Both the position numbers and the translations under genes were made by a program. The notes beneath the pieces are model-generated. The model was not told the origin of the DNA. It searched no databases and was given only the letters and a program-made list of their open reading frames with translations. Below are positions 1 through 7,359 of a stretch of DNA of 64,000 nucleotides, piece by piece. Positions within the stretch are counted from its first letter, which is position 1; the number at the start of each line of letters is the position of its first letter. The stretch covers positions 62,001 through 126,000 of the forward strand of contig JBFXAJ010000002.1 in the NCBI GenBank assembly GCA_050184415.1, given 5' to 3'. The stretch is from JADLGL01 sp050184415 (GTDB lineage Bacteria; Pseudomonadota; Alphaproteobacteria; Rhizobiales; Kaistiaceae).

Positions 1-1572
1 CCCTCGCTCGACTGGATCGAATTCATGCATCCCGGCGACCGCGATCGCTTCAAGGCGATGCTCGACGCGATCGTCGAGGTCCGCCGCGGCCGCATCAACC
101 TCGAGTTCCGCATCCGGGCGGAGGACGGTCATTACCGCTGGTTCCTGCTCCGCGCCCGCCCGGTCCTCGGCGCCGACCGCGAGGTGCTGCGCTGCGTCGG
201 CACGCTGTTCGACATCACCGAGGAGCGGGTCGCCGAGGAGCGCCTCCTCCACGATTCGGTGCGGGACAATCTCACCGGCCTGCCCAATCGCCAGCTCTTC
301 ATCGACCGCCTTGGCGCTGCGCTCACGAGATCCTCCACAGAAGGCGCGACCCGCCCGTCGGTTCTCGTGGTCGACCTCGACGGGTTCAAGCAGATCAACG
401 ACACGCTGGGCATGTCGGTCGGCGACTCCATCCTCCTGACGATCTCCCGCCGGCTGACGCGGCTCATCAAGGCCCAGGACACGCTGGCGCGCCTTGCCGG
501 CGACCAGTTCGGCCTCATCCTCCTTTCCGAATCGCAGGCCGAGCAGATCGCCGCCTTCGCCGAGTCAGTCCGGCGGGCGATCCGGAGCCCGATCGCGTTC
601 GGCGAGAAGGAGATCCTGCCGACGGCATCGATCGGCCTGGCGCTGCCCGATGACAAGCAGAAGAAGCCGCTCGACGCCGCCGAGCTCGTGAAGGATGCCG
701 AGATCGGCATGTACCACGCCAAACGGCACGGCGGTGACCGCATCGAGGCGTTCCGGCCGGCGCTCCGGCAGGTCGGTGCCGACATGTCGTCGATGGAGGC
801 CGATCTCAAGCGCGCCCTCGGCCGCGAGGAGATCAAGATCCTCTATCAGCCGGTCGTCCGGCTGTTCGACCGCTCGATCGCCGGCTTCGAGGCGCTGGTG
901 CGCTGGGACCATCCGAAGCACGGCCGCATCCCGCCGTCCGATTTCGTCCCGCTCGCCGAGCGCAGCGGGCTCATTTCGCAGCTCGGCCTGTTCGTGCTCG
1001 AGCGCGCGACGAAGCAGCTCTCCGACTGGCAGCACGAGGCGCGGATCAATTTCCCGCTGTTCGTCTCGGTGAACATTTCGAGCCGGGAGCTCCTCCGCCA
1101 TGATCTCATCACCGACGTGAAGTCGGTGCTGGTCCGCGCCAACATCGATCGCGGCTCGCTGAAGCTCGAGCTCACCGAAAGCATCGTGATGGAGAATCCG
1201 GAGCACTCCTCGCAGGTGCTCAACCGCATCCGCGAGCTCGGCGCCGGCCTCTCGCTCGACGATTTCGGTACCGGCTATTCGTCGCTCGCCTACCTCCAGC
1301 GCTTCCCGTTCGACACGCTCAAGATCGACAAGAGTTTTGTCCGCGGCCAGGCGGGCGGGGCGCGCGAGGTCATCCTCCGCTCGATCGTCAATCTCGCGCA
1401 TGACCTCGACATGGATGTCGTGGCCGAGGGCGCGGAGGCCGAGGACGAGGTCGCCGAGCTCGTCGATCTTGGCTGCGAGTATGCGCAGGGCTACATCTTC
1501 GGCGCGCCGATGGCCGCTACGGATGCGTCCAAGCTCCTCCTTCGCGAGAAGAGCCTCGCGATCCCGGCCTAG
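1..1572 (+). CDS. PAS-GGDEF-EAL protein, probable cyclic-di-GMP phosphodiesterase (5' partial)
   Basis: The reading frame is open to the first base of the window, so the N-terminus lies outside; the first ATG in frame is at 25 but the preceding codons (PSLDWIEF) continue a PAS-type fold. Visible order: end of a PAS domain with PAC-like tail (to about residue 75), GGDEF domain (starts near LTGLPNR), EAL domain (last 250 residues). The GGDEF signature is AGDQF rather than GG[DE]EF, so diguanylate cyclase activity is probably lost. The EAL side looks intact: FEALVRWDHP, ENPEHSS-type helix, and DDFGTGYSSLAYL followed by KIDKSFV. By family knowledge such proteins hydrolyse c-di-GMP, the degenerate GGDEF often acting as a GTP sensor. 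It ends 16 bases before ispH on the same strand. Confidence 0.93.
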   Translation, partial: PSLDWIEFMHPGDRDRFKAMLDAIVEVRRGRINLEFRIRAEDGHYRWFLLRARPVLGADREVLRCVGTLFDITEERVAEERLLHDSVRDNLTGLPNRQLFIDRLGAALTRSSTEGATRPSVLVVDLDGFKQINDTLGMSVGDSILLTISRRLTRLIKAQDTLARLAGDQFGLILLSESQAEQIAAFAESVRRAIRSPIAFGEKEILPTASIGLALPDDKQKKPLDAAELVKDAEIGMYHAKRHGGDRIEAFRPALRQVGADMSSMEADLKRALGREEIKILYQPVVRLFDRSIAGFEALVRWDHPKHGRIPPSDFVPLAERSGLISQLGLFVLERATKQLSDWQHEARINFPLFVSVNISSRELLRHDLITDVKSVLVRANIDRGSLKLELTESIVMENPEHSSQVLNRIRELGAGLSLDDFGTGYSSLAYLQRFPFDTLKIDKSFVRGQAGGAREVILRSIVNLAHDLDMDVVAEGAEAEDEVAELVDLGCEYAQGYIFGAPMAATDASKLLLREKSLAIPA

Positions 1573-1588
1573 GCCCGGTACTGACGAG

Positions 1589-2590
1589 ATGATGATCGCC
1601 GAGACCGCCACCGATGCCGTCCGTCCGGACGCGAAGCCGACATTGCGCGTGCTGCTGTGCTCGCCGCGCGGCTTCTGCGCGGGCGTCGACCGCGCGATCC
1701 AGATCGTGGAGCTGGCCTTGCAGCGGTTCGGCGCGCCGGTCTATGTGCGCCACGAGATCGTGCACAACAGGTTCGTGGTCGAGACGCTCAAGGCGAAGGG
1801 CGCGATCTTCGTCGAAGAGCTCGACGAGATCCCCGAGACGGCGCAGCCGGTGATCTTTTCCGCCCACGGCGTCGCCAAAGCCGTGCCTGAAACGGCGCGT
1901 CACCGGAATCTGTTCCCGATCGACGCGACCTGCCCGCTCGTGACCAAGGTCCACCGCGAGGCCGAGATCCATTTCCGGCGCGGCCGCGAGATCGTCCTGA
2001 TCGGCCACCAGGGCCATCCCGAGGTCGAGGGCACGCTCGGCCAGCTGCCCGAAGGGACGATTGCGCTCCTGCAAACGGTTGCTGATGCGAAGGCCTACCA
2101 GCGCCGCACCGAAGCGCCCCTCGCCTACATCACGCAGACGACGCTCTCAGTGTCCGACACGGCGGAGATCGTCGCCGAGCTCGCCGAGCGCTTTCCCGAC
2201 ATCGTCGCTCCGCACAAGGAGGACATCTGCTACGCGACGACCAACCGCCAGGAGGCGGTGCGCCGCGTCGCCGGCGAGGTCGATGCGATGATCGTCGTCG
2301 GTGCGCCGAACTCCTCCAATTCGCAGCGCCTCAAGGAGGTCGCCGAGCGCGAAGGCTGCTCGCGGGCGGTTCTCGTCCAGCGCGCCTCCGACGTCGACTG
2401 GAGTCTGCTCGAAGACGTGGAGACAATCGGCATCACGGCCGGTGCGTCGGCGCCGGAGATCCTAGTCGAGGAAGTGCTGGAGCGGCTCGGGACGCGCTAC
2501 CGGCTCGAGACGTCGCTCGTGGTCGCGGCGGAGCAGTCGATTGCGTTCGGGCTGCCGCGGGAGCTTCGCGAAAGGGCGAACAGTGAGTAG
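1589..2590 (+). CDS. ispH: 4-hydroxy-3-methylbut-2-enyl diphosphate reductase
   Basis: Last enzyme of the non-mevalonate (MEP) isoprenoid pathway: reduces HMBPP to IPP and DMAPP with a [4Fe-4S] cluster, cytosolic. The three cluster cysteines are visible at about residues 30 (CSPRGFCAG), 115 (DATCPLV) and 214 (EDICYAT), with the HPEVEGT substrate motif and the NSSNSQRL loop. The 333-residue length is normal. The open frame runs further upstream, but the homologous region begins just after the ATG pair at 1589/1592; no strong Shine-Dalgarno is seen. The stop codon lies inside a heptamer-repeat hairpin (2585-2658). The pathway's first enzyme, dxs, is also in this window (30234-32156). The order ispH-thrB-rnhA is common in Hyphomicrobiales. 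Confidence 0.96.
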   Translation: MMIAETATDAVRPDAKPTLRVLLCSPRGFCAGVDRAIQIVELALQRFGAPVYVRHEIVHNRFVVETLKAKGAIFVEELDEIPETAQPVIFSAHGVAKAVPETARHRNLFPIDATCPLVTKVHREAEIHFRRGREIVLIGHQGHPEVEGTLGQLPEGTIALLQTVADAKAYQRRTEAPLAYITQTTLSVSDTAEIVAELAERFPDIVAPHKEDICYATTNRQEAVRRVAGEVDAMIVVGAPNSSNSQRLKEVAEREGCSRAVLVQRASDVDWSLLEDVETIGITAGASAPEILVEEVLERLGTRYRLETSLVVAAEQSIAFGLPRELRERANSE

Positions 2591-2658
2591 CGAATAGCCA
2601 ACAGCAGCGACTCCAACCCCGCTGTTCGCTATTCGCTATTCGCTATTGGCTATTCGCT
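2585..2658. repeat. Heptamer (ATTCGCT) tandem repeat forming an inverted repeat
   Basis: Five tandem heptamers lie at 2624-2658, consensus ATTCGCT with two single-base variants. The reverse-complement unit precedes them at 2589-2601 (AGCGAATAGCCAA), an exact inverse of 2646-2658. The left arm overlaps the ispH stop codon. The sequence can fold as a long hairpin or slip between registers. It sits between ispH and thrB, where no gene is present. Confidence 0.75.
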
Positions 2659-2693
2659 CCTCACCTCTCACGACCCACGCATCACCCTTCTCC

Positions 2694-3653
2694 ATGGCCG
2701 TCTACACCGACATCAGCGGCGAGCAGCTCGCAGAGTTCATGCGGCTCTATGACCTCGGCGACGTGCTGTCCTTCAAGGGTATCGCCGAAGGGGTCGAGAA
2801 CTCGAACTTCCTCCTCGTCACCGACCGCGGCCCATACATCCTCACGCTCTACGAGAAGCGGGTCGATCCGAACGACCTCCCCTTCTTCATCGGGTTGATG
2901 GAGCACCTTGCCGCGCGCGGGCTCCGCTGTCCGACGCCCGTACGCGATCGGAGCGGCAGCGCGCTCGGAACGCTCGCGGGCAAGCCTGCGGCGATCGTGA
3001 CCTTCCTGAAGGGCCTTTGGGTCAGGCGCCCGAAACGCGAGCATTGCCTCGCGCTGGGCGAGGCCCTCGCCGGTCTTCATCTTGCGGCCGCCGACTTTCC
3101 GCTCCGCCGCGCCAATGCGCTGTCCGTCGAGGGCTGGCGGAAGCTCGCCGATGCCGTGGTCGATCGCGCGGACACCGTCATTGCAGGGCTTGGCAATGAG
3201 GTCCGCACCGAGATCGCGGTGATGGAGCAGTCCTGGCCGCGGCACCTGCCGGCGGGCGTGATCCATGCCGACCTCTTCCCGGACAACGTCTTCTTCCTCG
3301 ACGGCGCGCTGTCAGGGCTGATCGACTTCTATTTCGCGTGCAACGACATGCTCGCCTATGACCTCGCGATCTGCCTCAACGCCTGGTGCTTCGAGCCGGA
3401 CGCATCGCTCAACGTCACCAAGGCGAAGGCGCTCCTCGATGGCTACATGAAGCATCGGCCGCTCTCGGCGGATGAGATCGCGGCCCTGCCGCTCCTCGCC
3501 CGCGGCGCCGCGCTCCGCTTCCTGCTGACGCGTCTCTACGACTGGCTGTCCGTTCCGCCCGGCGCGCTCGTGACCCCGAAGAACCCGCTCGAGTACTACC
3601 AGAAACTCCGTTTCCACCGCGGCGCCGCCGACGCCTCCGCCTACGGGCTCTAG
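2694..3653 (+). CDS. thrB: Homoserine kinase (APH-type ThrB)
   Basis: Phosphorylates L-homoserine to O-phosphohomoserine in threonine synthesis. This is the aminoglycoside-phosphotransferase-fold form used by many alphaproteobacteria, not the GHMP form. Visible signs: N-terminal MAVYTDISGEQL typical of the family, catalytic-loop motif HADLFPDNVFF near residue 200, and the metal-binding DFY after GLIDFYFACNDM. Length 319 residues is standard. An in-frame start exists at 2646 inside the heptamer repeats, but the conserved N-terminus begins at ATG 2694. It is followed after 2 bases by rnhA, so the two are very likely co-transcribed. Confidence 0.94.
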   Translation: MAVYTDISGEQLAEFMRLYDLGDVLSFKGIAEGVENSNFLLVTDRGPYILTLYEKRVDPNDLPFFIGLMEHLAARGLRCPTPVRDRSGSALGTLAGKPAAIVTFLKGLWVRRPKREHCLALGEALAGLHLAAADFPLRRANALSVEGWRKLADAVVDRADTVIAGLGNEVRTEIAVMEQSWPRHLPAGVIHADLFPDNVFFLDGALSGLIDFYFACNDMLAYDLAICLNAWCFEPDASLNVTKAKALLDGYMKHRPLSADEIAALPLLARGAALRFLLTRLYDWLSVPPGALVTPKNPLEYYQKLRFHRGAADASAYGL

Positions 3654-3655
3654 AC

Positions 3656-4123
3656 GTGGCGGACCGCATCGAGATCTGGACGGACGGCGCGTGCTCCGGC
3701 AATCCCGGCCCGGGCGGCTGGGGCGCGGTCCTGATGTGGAACGGCCACGAGAAGGAGCTGAAGGGCGGCGAGGCCCTGACGACCAACAACCGCATGGAGC
3801 TGACGGCCGCCGCGGCCGCGCTCGAGGCCCTCAAGCGGCCATCGGCGGTCGATCTCTACACCGACTCCCAATATGTCCGCGGCGGCATCACGGCGTGGAT
3901 GAAGCAGTGGAAGCGCAACGACTGGCGGACCGCCGACAAGAAGCCGGTCAAGAACGCCGACCTCTGGCGCCGCCTCGATGCAGCACGCGAGCGGCATGAC
4001 GTGACCTGGCACTGGGTCCGCGGCCATGTCGGGACCGTCGGCAATGAACGGGCCGACCAGCTCGCGCGCGACGGAATGGCTCCGTTCAAGAGGAAGCCCG
4101 CGGCCAGCGCTACGGAAGGGTGA
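3656..4123 (+). CDS. rnhA: Ribonuclease HI
   Basis: Cleaves the RNA strand of RNA-DNA hybrids during replication and repair. GTG start two bases after the thrB stop. The acidic catalytic residues are all present: D in WTDGACSGNPGPGGWG, E in NRMELTAA, D in YTDSQYV and D near the C-terminus in NERADQLAR; the basic protrusion (KQWKRNDWRTADKKPVKN) is also present. Length 155 residues is normal. The 3' end overlaps the convergent DsbD-domain gene by 14 bases. Confidence 0.96.
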   Translation: MADRIEIWTDGACSGNPGPGGWGAVLMWNGHEKELKGGEALTTNNRMELTAAAAALEALKRPSAVDLYTDSQYVRGGITAWMKQWKRNDWRTADKKPVKNADLWRRLDAARERHDVTWHWVRGHVGTVGNERADQLARDGMAPFKRKPAASATEG

Positions 4124-4943
4124 TCCACTGCTCGACCGCGCCGCCGCCGGAAACGGTGGTGAGGCGGAGCCTCACCCCGGTCGTGGCCGTATCGTCGGCG
4201 GGCTTCTCCAGGCGGAACTGGAACACGGCCTCGGTGCCAGTCGCTTCGACGTCGTGCGGCACGAACGGGATCCAGCTTCCGGGCGCCTCGACGAAGAGCT
4301 CCGCCCCGAAGGCCTGAGGAAGCTCGGCCCGGGCGGCGAGGTCGACGAGCCGCCCATCGACGCCTTCGATGACGACCTCCGTCACGCCAAAACCAGCCCG
4401 AGCCGGCTGAGGCAGGAGCGACCTCGCCTCGTTCACGACAGCGAGCGCCGCTTCGTCGACCTGGCCCGGCGGGACGATCACGGTCGCCACGAGCCTGATC
4501 GGGATGCACACCACGTCGCAAACGCCGAGGTCCATCGTGACATGGAGGGTGCCCGGCGCGGTCGCGACCGGAACCGTCATCGTCAGCGGGAAGAGCACTG
4601 TCCCTTCGTAGACATTGGCGACCGCGAAGCTGTCGTCGTAGCGGCGCGGCGGCGGGAAGCCGACCTCGACATCCGCGACGTTCCAGGAATTGGCGAAGTC
4701 GAAGATCGGCGCGAGGCCGCCCTCTCCCGGGGTCCGCCAATAGGTCTTCCAACCCGGCTCGAGCCGAAGCTCGATCGCCCCGACGACTGCCCCGTTGCCG
4801 TCCGGAGTCGCGACGAGCCGGGCGACGATGGCCTGGCCGGAAACCCAGTCGCCCATCGCGGCGTTTGCGGGAACCGCAGCAAGCAGGATCGCGGAAAGTC
4901 CGAGCGGAACGAGCAGGCGGCTGAGCGGGAGGATCATCTTCAT
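4110..4943 (-). CDS. DsbD N-terminal-domain (thiol:disulfide interchange-like) periplasmic protein
   Basis: 277 residues with a signal peptide (hydrophobic residues 6-22, cleavage after PANA). The mature part resembles the N-terminal immunoglobulin-like domain of DsbD/ScsB reductases: the WKTYWRTPGEGG stretch and a vicinal cysteine pair in GVCDVVCIP are characteristic. There is no transmembrane electron-transfer domain or C-terminal thioredoxin, so it is a stand-alone domain, presumably accepting electrons from another membrane protein and passing them to periplasmic thiols (inference). It is convergent with rnhA (14-base overlap) and divergent from the YqgE gene, an arrangement frequent in Hyphomicrobiales. 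The exact partner and role are unknown. Confidence 0.85.
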   Translation of the reverse strand: MKMILPLSRLLVPLGLSAILLAAVPANAAMGDWVSGQAIVARLVATPDGNGAVVGAIELRLEPGWKTYWRTPGEGGLAPIFDFANSWNVADVEVGFPPPRRYDDSFAVANVYEGTVLFPLTMTVPVATAPGTLHVTMDLGVCDVVCIPIRLVATVIVPPGQVDEAALAVVNEARSLLPQPARAGFGVTEVVIEGVDGRLVDLAARAELPQAFGAELFVEAPGSWIPFVPHDVEATGTEAVFQFRLEKPADDTATTGVRLRLTTVSGGGAVEQWITLP

Positions 4944-5062
4944 GCCTTACGATGCTGACGCATCTGACCGCATGAAGTCCTGTCCGCAAGGCCTTCATAT
5001 TGTTGTGAGGCATGCCTACCTTGTCCCGGTGGGCGCGGCCTCGCCATGTTAGGATTCACCTT

Positions 5063-5665
5063 ATGGCCCAGAAGAAAGAGCGGTCAGGCTCCGGCTGGTT
5101 CCTGGACGGACAGCTCCTGATCGCCATGCCTGGAATGCAGGACGAACGGTTCGAGCGCGCGGTGATCTACCTCTGCGCGCACTCGGCTGACGGGGCGATG
5201 GGCATCCGGATCAACCAGCGGGCACACCGCCTGACCTTCTCGGAGATCGTCGAGCGGCTCGACCTACTGCCCGAAGGGCAAGGACTGCCGGCGGCCGCGC
5301 GCGCCATCGTCGTGCACAGCGGCGGGCCGGTGGAGACCGGGCGTGGCTTCGTCCTCCACACCGCCGACTACCGCAGCGAGACGTCGACGCTCAGCGTCGA
5401 CAACGAAGTGTGCCTGACGGCAACGGTCGAGATCCTCAAGGCGATCGTCGACGGCTCGGGGCCGCGGCGCGCGCTCCTGGCATTGGGCTATGCCGGCTGG
5501 GGTCCGGGCCAGCTCGAGAGCGAGATCCAGCAGAACGGCTGGCTGCACTGTCCGGCGACGCCCGACATCCTGTTCGACCCCGAGGACGAGGCGAAGTACC
5601 AGCGGGCGCTTTCGAAGATCGGCGTCGACCCGGCGATGCTCTCGGACTCGGCCGGCCACGCCTGA
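5063..5665 (+). CDS. YqgE/AlgH family protein
   Basis: Member of the conserved UPF0301 (YqgE/AlgH) family, whose biochemical role is not settled. The family signature is seen: LDGQLLIAMPGMQDERFERAV at the N-terminus, the GIRINQ segment, GGPVETGRGFVLH in the middle and GYAGWGPGQLESE before the C-terminus. Length 200 residues is normal. Start chosen at ATG 5063, preceded by AGGA seven bases upstream; the frame is open further up but has no homologous sequence there. It is followed after 107 bases by a small secreted protein. Confidence 0.92.
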   Translation: MAQKKERSGSGWFLDGQLLIAMPGMQDERFERAVIYLCAHSADGAMGIRINQRAHRLTFSEIVERLDLLPEGQGLPAAARAIVVHSGGPVETGRGFVLHTADYRSETSTLSVDNEVCLTATVEILKAIVDGSGPRRALLALGYAGWGPGQLESEIQQNGWLHCPATPDILFDPEDEAKYQRALSKIGVDPAMLSDSAGHA

Positions 5666-5719
5666 TGCAAGAATTGCTGCCTGGACCTGTCGAATGACAG
5701 ATGCCCCACGGGCTCCGGG

Positions 5720-5765
5720 CCTCCAGTGGTTGTGACGCGGGCCATCCCGGCCACAACCCTGGAGG
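5720..5765 (+). promoter_or_regulatory. Shine-Dalgarno-sequestering hairpin (candidate RNA thermometer or riboregulator)
   Basis: Left arm CCTCCAG (5720-5726), one bulged T (5727) and GGTTGTG (5728-5734) pair exactly with CACAACC (5752-5758) and CTGGAGG (5759-5765). That is 14 base pairs with one bulge, plus a small inner CGGG/CCCG stem. The GGAGG ribosome-binding site (5761-5765) of the gene starting at 5773 lies wholly inside the right arm, so translation should depend on melting or remodelling. No T-run follows, so it is not an ordinary terminator. Confidence 0.6.
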
Positions 5766-5772
5766 ATTGGAC

Positions 5773-6348
5773 ATGAACAGACTGACATCGCTGGCGCTGG
5801 CCGTTGGAAGCTTCGTCGCCCTCGCGACCGGAAGCGCCGGGGCGCAGCAGGCGGCGCCGGAACCGCTTCCCCGTTCCGGCGAATTCTCGCTGATCTTCAC
5901 CTTCGTCAATCCGGAACCGTGGTCGGCCGTGCCCCGCGCGGTCGATGCGGCCGGCGCCGTTACCGAGACCGCGACCGTCGCCACCAACATCGCCTGGCTG
6001 ATGAACGCCGAAGGCTCCGGCTTTGCCCATCAGATGACCGGCCAGTGCAGCAGCTTCACCCGGCTGGTGGGGACGACGAACGTCGAGAACTACGGCAACT
6101 GCGTCTACACCGACGCGCAGGGCGACAAGCTCTTCGAGGAGTTCAACCGCCTCCCCGGCGAGACGGTGACGAACGGGCGCTGGATCGGCGGCACCGGCAA
6201 ATATGCCGGCATCTCCGCATCCTTCACGATCCAGGGCATTCCGGGCTTCGCCGGGCGCGTGGAGGGCGGTCCCCTCGGCGCGGCCAACGAGGTCTTCGGC
6301 GTTTCCGCCGGCACCAAGACGGGCTCCTACACTCTTCCCCCGCTCTGA
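5773..6348 (+). CDS. Secreted protein of unknown function
   Basis: 191 residues with a clear signal peptide (cleavage after SAGA). The mature part is rich in Gly, Thr and Phe; single motifs such as GQCSSFTRLVG, NYGNCVYTD and WIGGTGKYAGISASF suggest a beta-barrel of the allene-oxide-cyclase/dirigent-like type, where a GGTGKYAG-like turn is typical (tentative). Two cysteines could form a disulfide. The start at ATG 5773 has a strong GGAGG seven bases upstream, but this is base-paired in the hairpin at 5720-5765. The open frame above 5773 has no ribosome-binding site and would disrupt the signal peptide. I do not recognise the family with certainty. Confidence 0.82.
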   Translation: MNRLTSLALAVGSFVALATGSAGAQQAAPEPLPRSGEFSLIFTFVNPEPWSAVPRAVDAAGAVTETATVATNIAWLMNAEGSGFAHQMTGQCSSFTRLVGTTNVENYGNCVYTDAQGDKLFEEFNRLPGETVTNGRWIGGTGKYAGISASFTIQGIPGFAGRVEGGPLGAANEVFGVSAGTKTGSYTLPPL

Positions 6349-6361
6349 GGACGCCGCATGA

Positions 6362-6388
6362 CCGTGGCGGAGTCTACCTCCGCCACGG
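6362..6388. terminator. Hairpin between convergent genes, probable bidirectional terminator
   Basis: Perfect 11-bp inverted repeat CCGTGGCGGAG (6362-6372) / CTCCGCCACGG (6378-6388) with a 5-base loop. It lies in the gap between the secreted-protein gene (ends 6348) and the convergent panE-like gene (ends 6414). No T-run follows on either strand, so intrinsic termination is uncertain. Confidence 0.5.
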
Positions 6389-6413
6389 CCTGAGGGCCGG
6401 CGACCCGGCATCC

Positions 6414-7355
6414 TCATGACTTCGATGGCCGGCTCGCGACGCCAGCCGTCTGTCCGGCGAGGCTGATGAGGGCATGGAACGCGAGGTGGATCGGCGTGGC
6501 GACCCGAAGCTCGCGGCCAATGCGGACAACCGCGCCCGACAGCCAGTCATTCTCGTTCCTTCTGGCCCCGGCGAGGTCGGCGGCAAGCGAGCTCGTCGCC
6601 TCTGGGGGCGCGTTGTCGATGATGGCGAGCGACGATGAAACCACATCGGCCGGCAACGGGATGCCTCGCGCTGCCGCGACGCTCTGCACCTCCTCAATCG
6701 CCGCGACGAACAGCTCCCGCGCTGGAGCCTCGCGGCGAACATCGCCCACGGGGCGACCGCTGGCGGCCGTTACGCCTGCCATCGCGGTGAGGAAGGCGAA
6801 TTTCCGCCACAGCTCCGGCCGCGCGTCGTCGACCGCGGGGGCGATGAGTCCCGCCGCATTGAGGGCGGCCCGGAACGCCTCGGTGCGGGCCGATGCCCTT
6901 CCGCGGTGCTCGCCCACGAAGAAGCGCGGCGTCCGGCCAAGCTGGCGGACGCGGCCGGGCCTGACGGCCTTCGCGAAGGTATACGCCGTTCCGATCAGGG
7001 TGCGGCTCGGTCCAAAGGCGCGCGCGACGATGTCCGGCCCATCGACGCCGTTCTGGATCGGAAGCACGGCGGTCGCCGGGCCGAGGGCCGGCGCGAGGGT
7101 TGCCATCGCAGCTTCGAGGTCGAACATCTTCACGCAGACGATCGCGAGGTCGATGGGCCCGATACTCCGTGGCGTGTCGGTGACGTCGAGCGGCGTGACG
7201 ATCTCGGCGCCATCGAGCTCGAGGGCGATTCCGGTATTTCGGACCGCGTCGAGCGTGGCTCCCCGCGCGACTGCGACGACCGTGCAGCCGCCGCGTACGA
7301 GGTGGGTGGCGAGCAGGCAGCCGATGCCGCCGAGGCCGACGATGGCAACCCGCAT
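6414..7355 (-). CDS. 2-dehydropantoate 2-reductase family (ketopantoate reductase-like)
   Basis: 313 residues. N-terminal Rossmann motif GLGGIGCLLA, QNGVDG substrate loop, and the C-terminal helical domain with ELWRKFAFLTAMAG and the catalytic-type lysine in WRKF. The family reduces ketopantoate (pantothenate synthesis) or other 2-keto acids with NADPH. The gene starts 4 bases after the ADC-like/PAS/LuxR regulator and downstream of a TRAP binding protein on the same strand, which suggests an accessory 2-keto-acid reductase linked to that uptake system rather than housekeeping PanE (inference). Strain-level substrate cannot be read from sequence. Confidence 0.85.
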   Translation of the reverse strand: MRVAIVGLGGIGCLLATHLVRGGCTVVAVARGATLDAVRNTGIALELDGAEIVTPLDVTDTPRSIGPIDLAIVCVKMFDLEAAMATLAPALGPATAVLPIQNGVDGPDIVARAFGPSRTLIGTAYTFAKAVRPGRVRQLGRTPRFFVGEHRGRASARTEAFRAALNAAGLIAPAVDDARPELWRKFAFLTAMAGVTAASGRPVGDVRREAPARELFVAAIEEVQSVAAARGIPLPADVVSSSLAIIDNAPPEATSSLAADLAGARRNENDWLSGAVVRIGRELRVATPIHLAFHALISLAGQTAGVASRPSKS

Positions 7356-7359
7356 CCGC

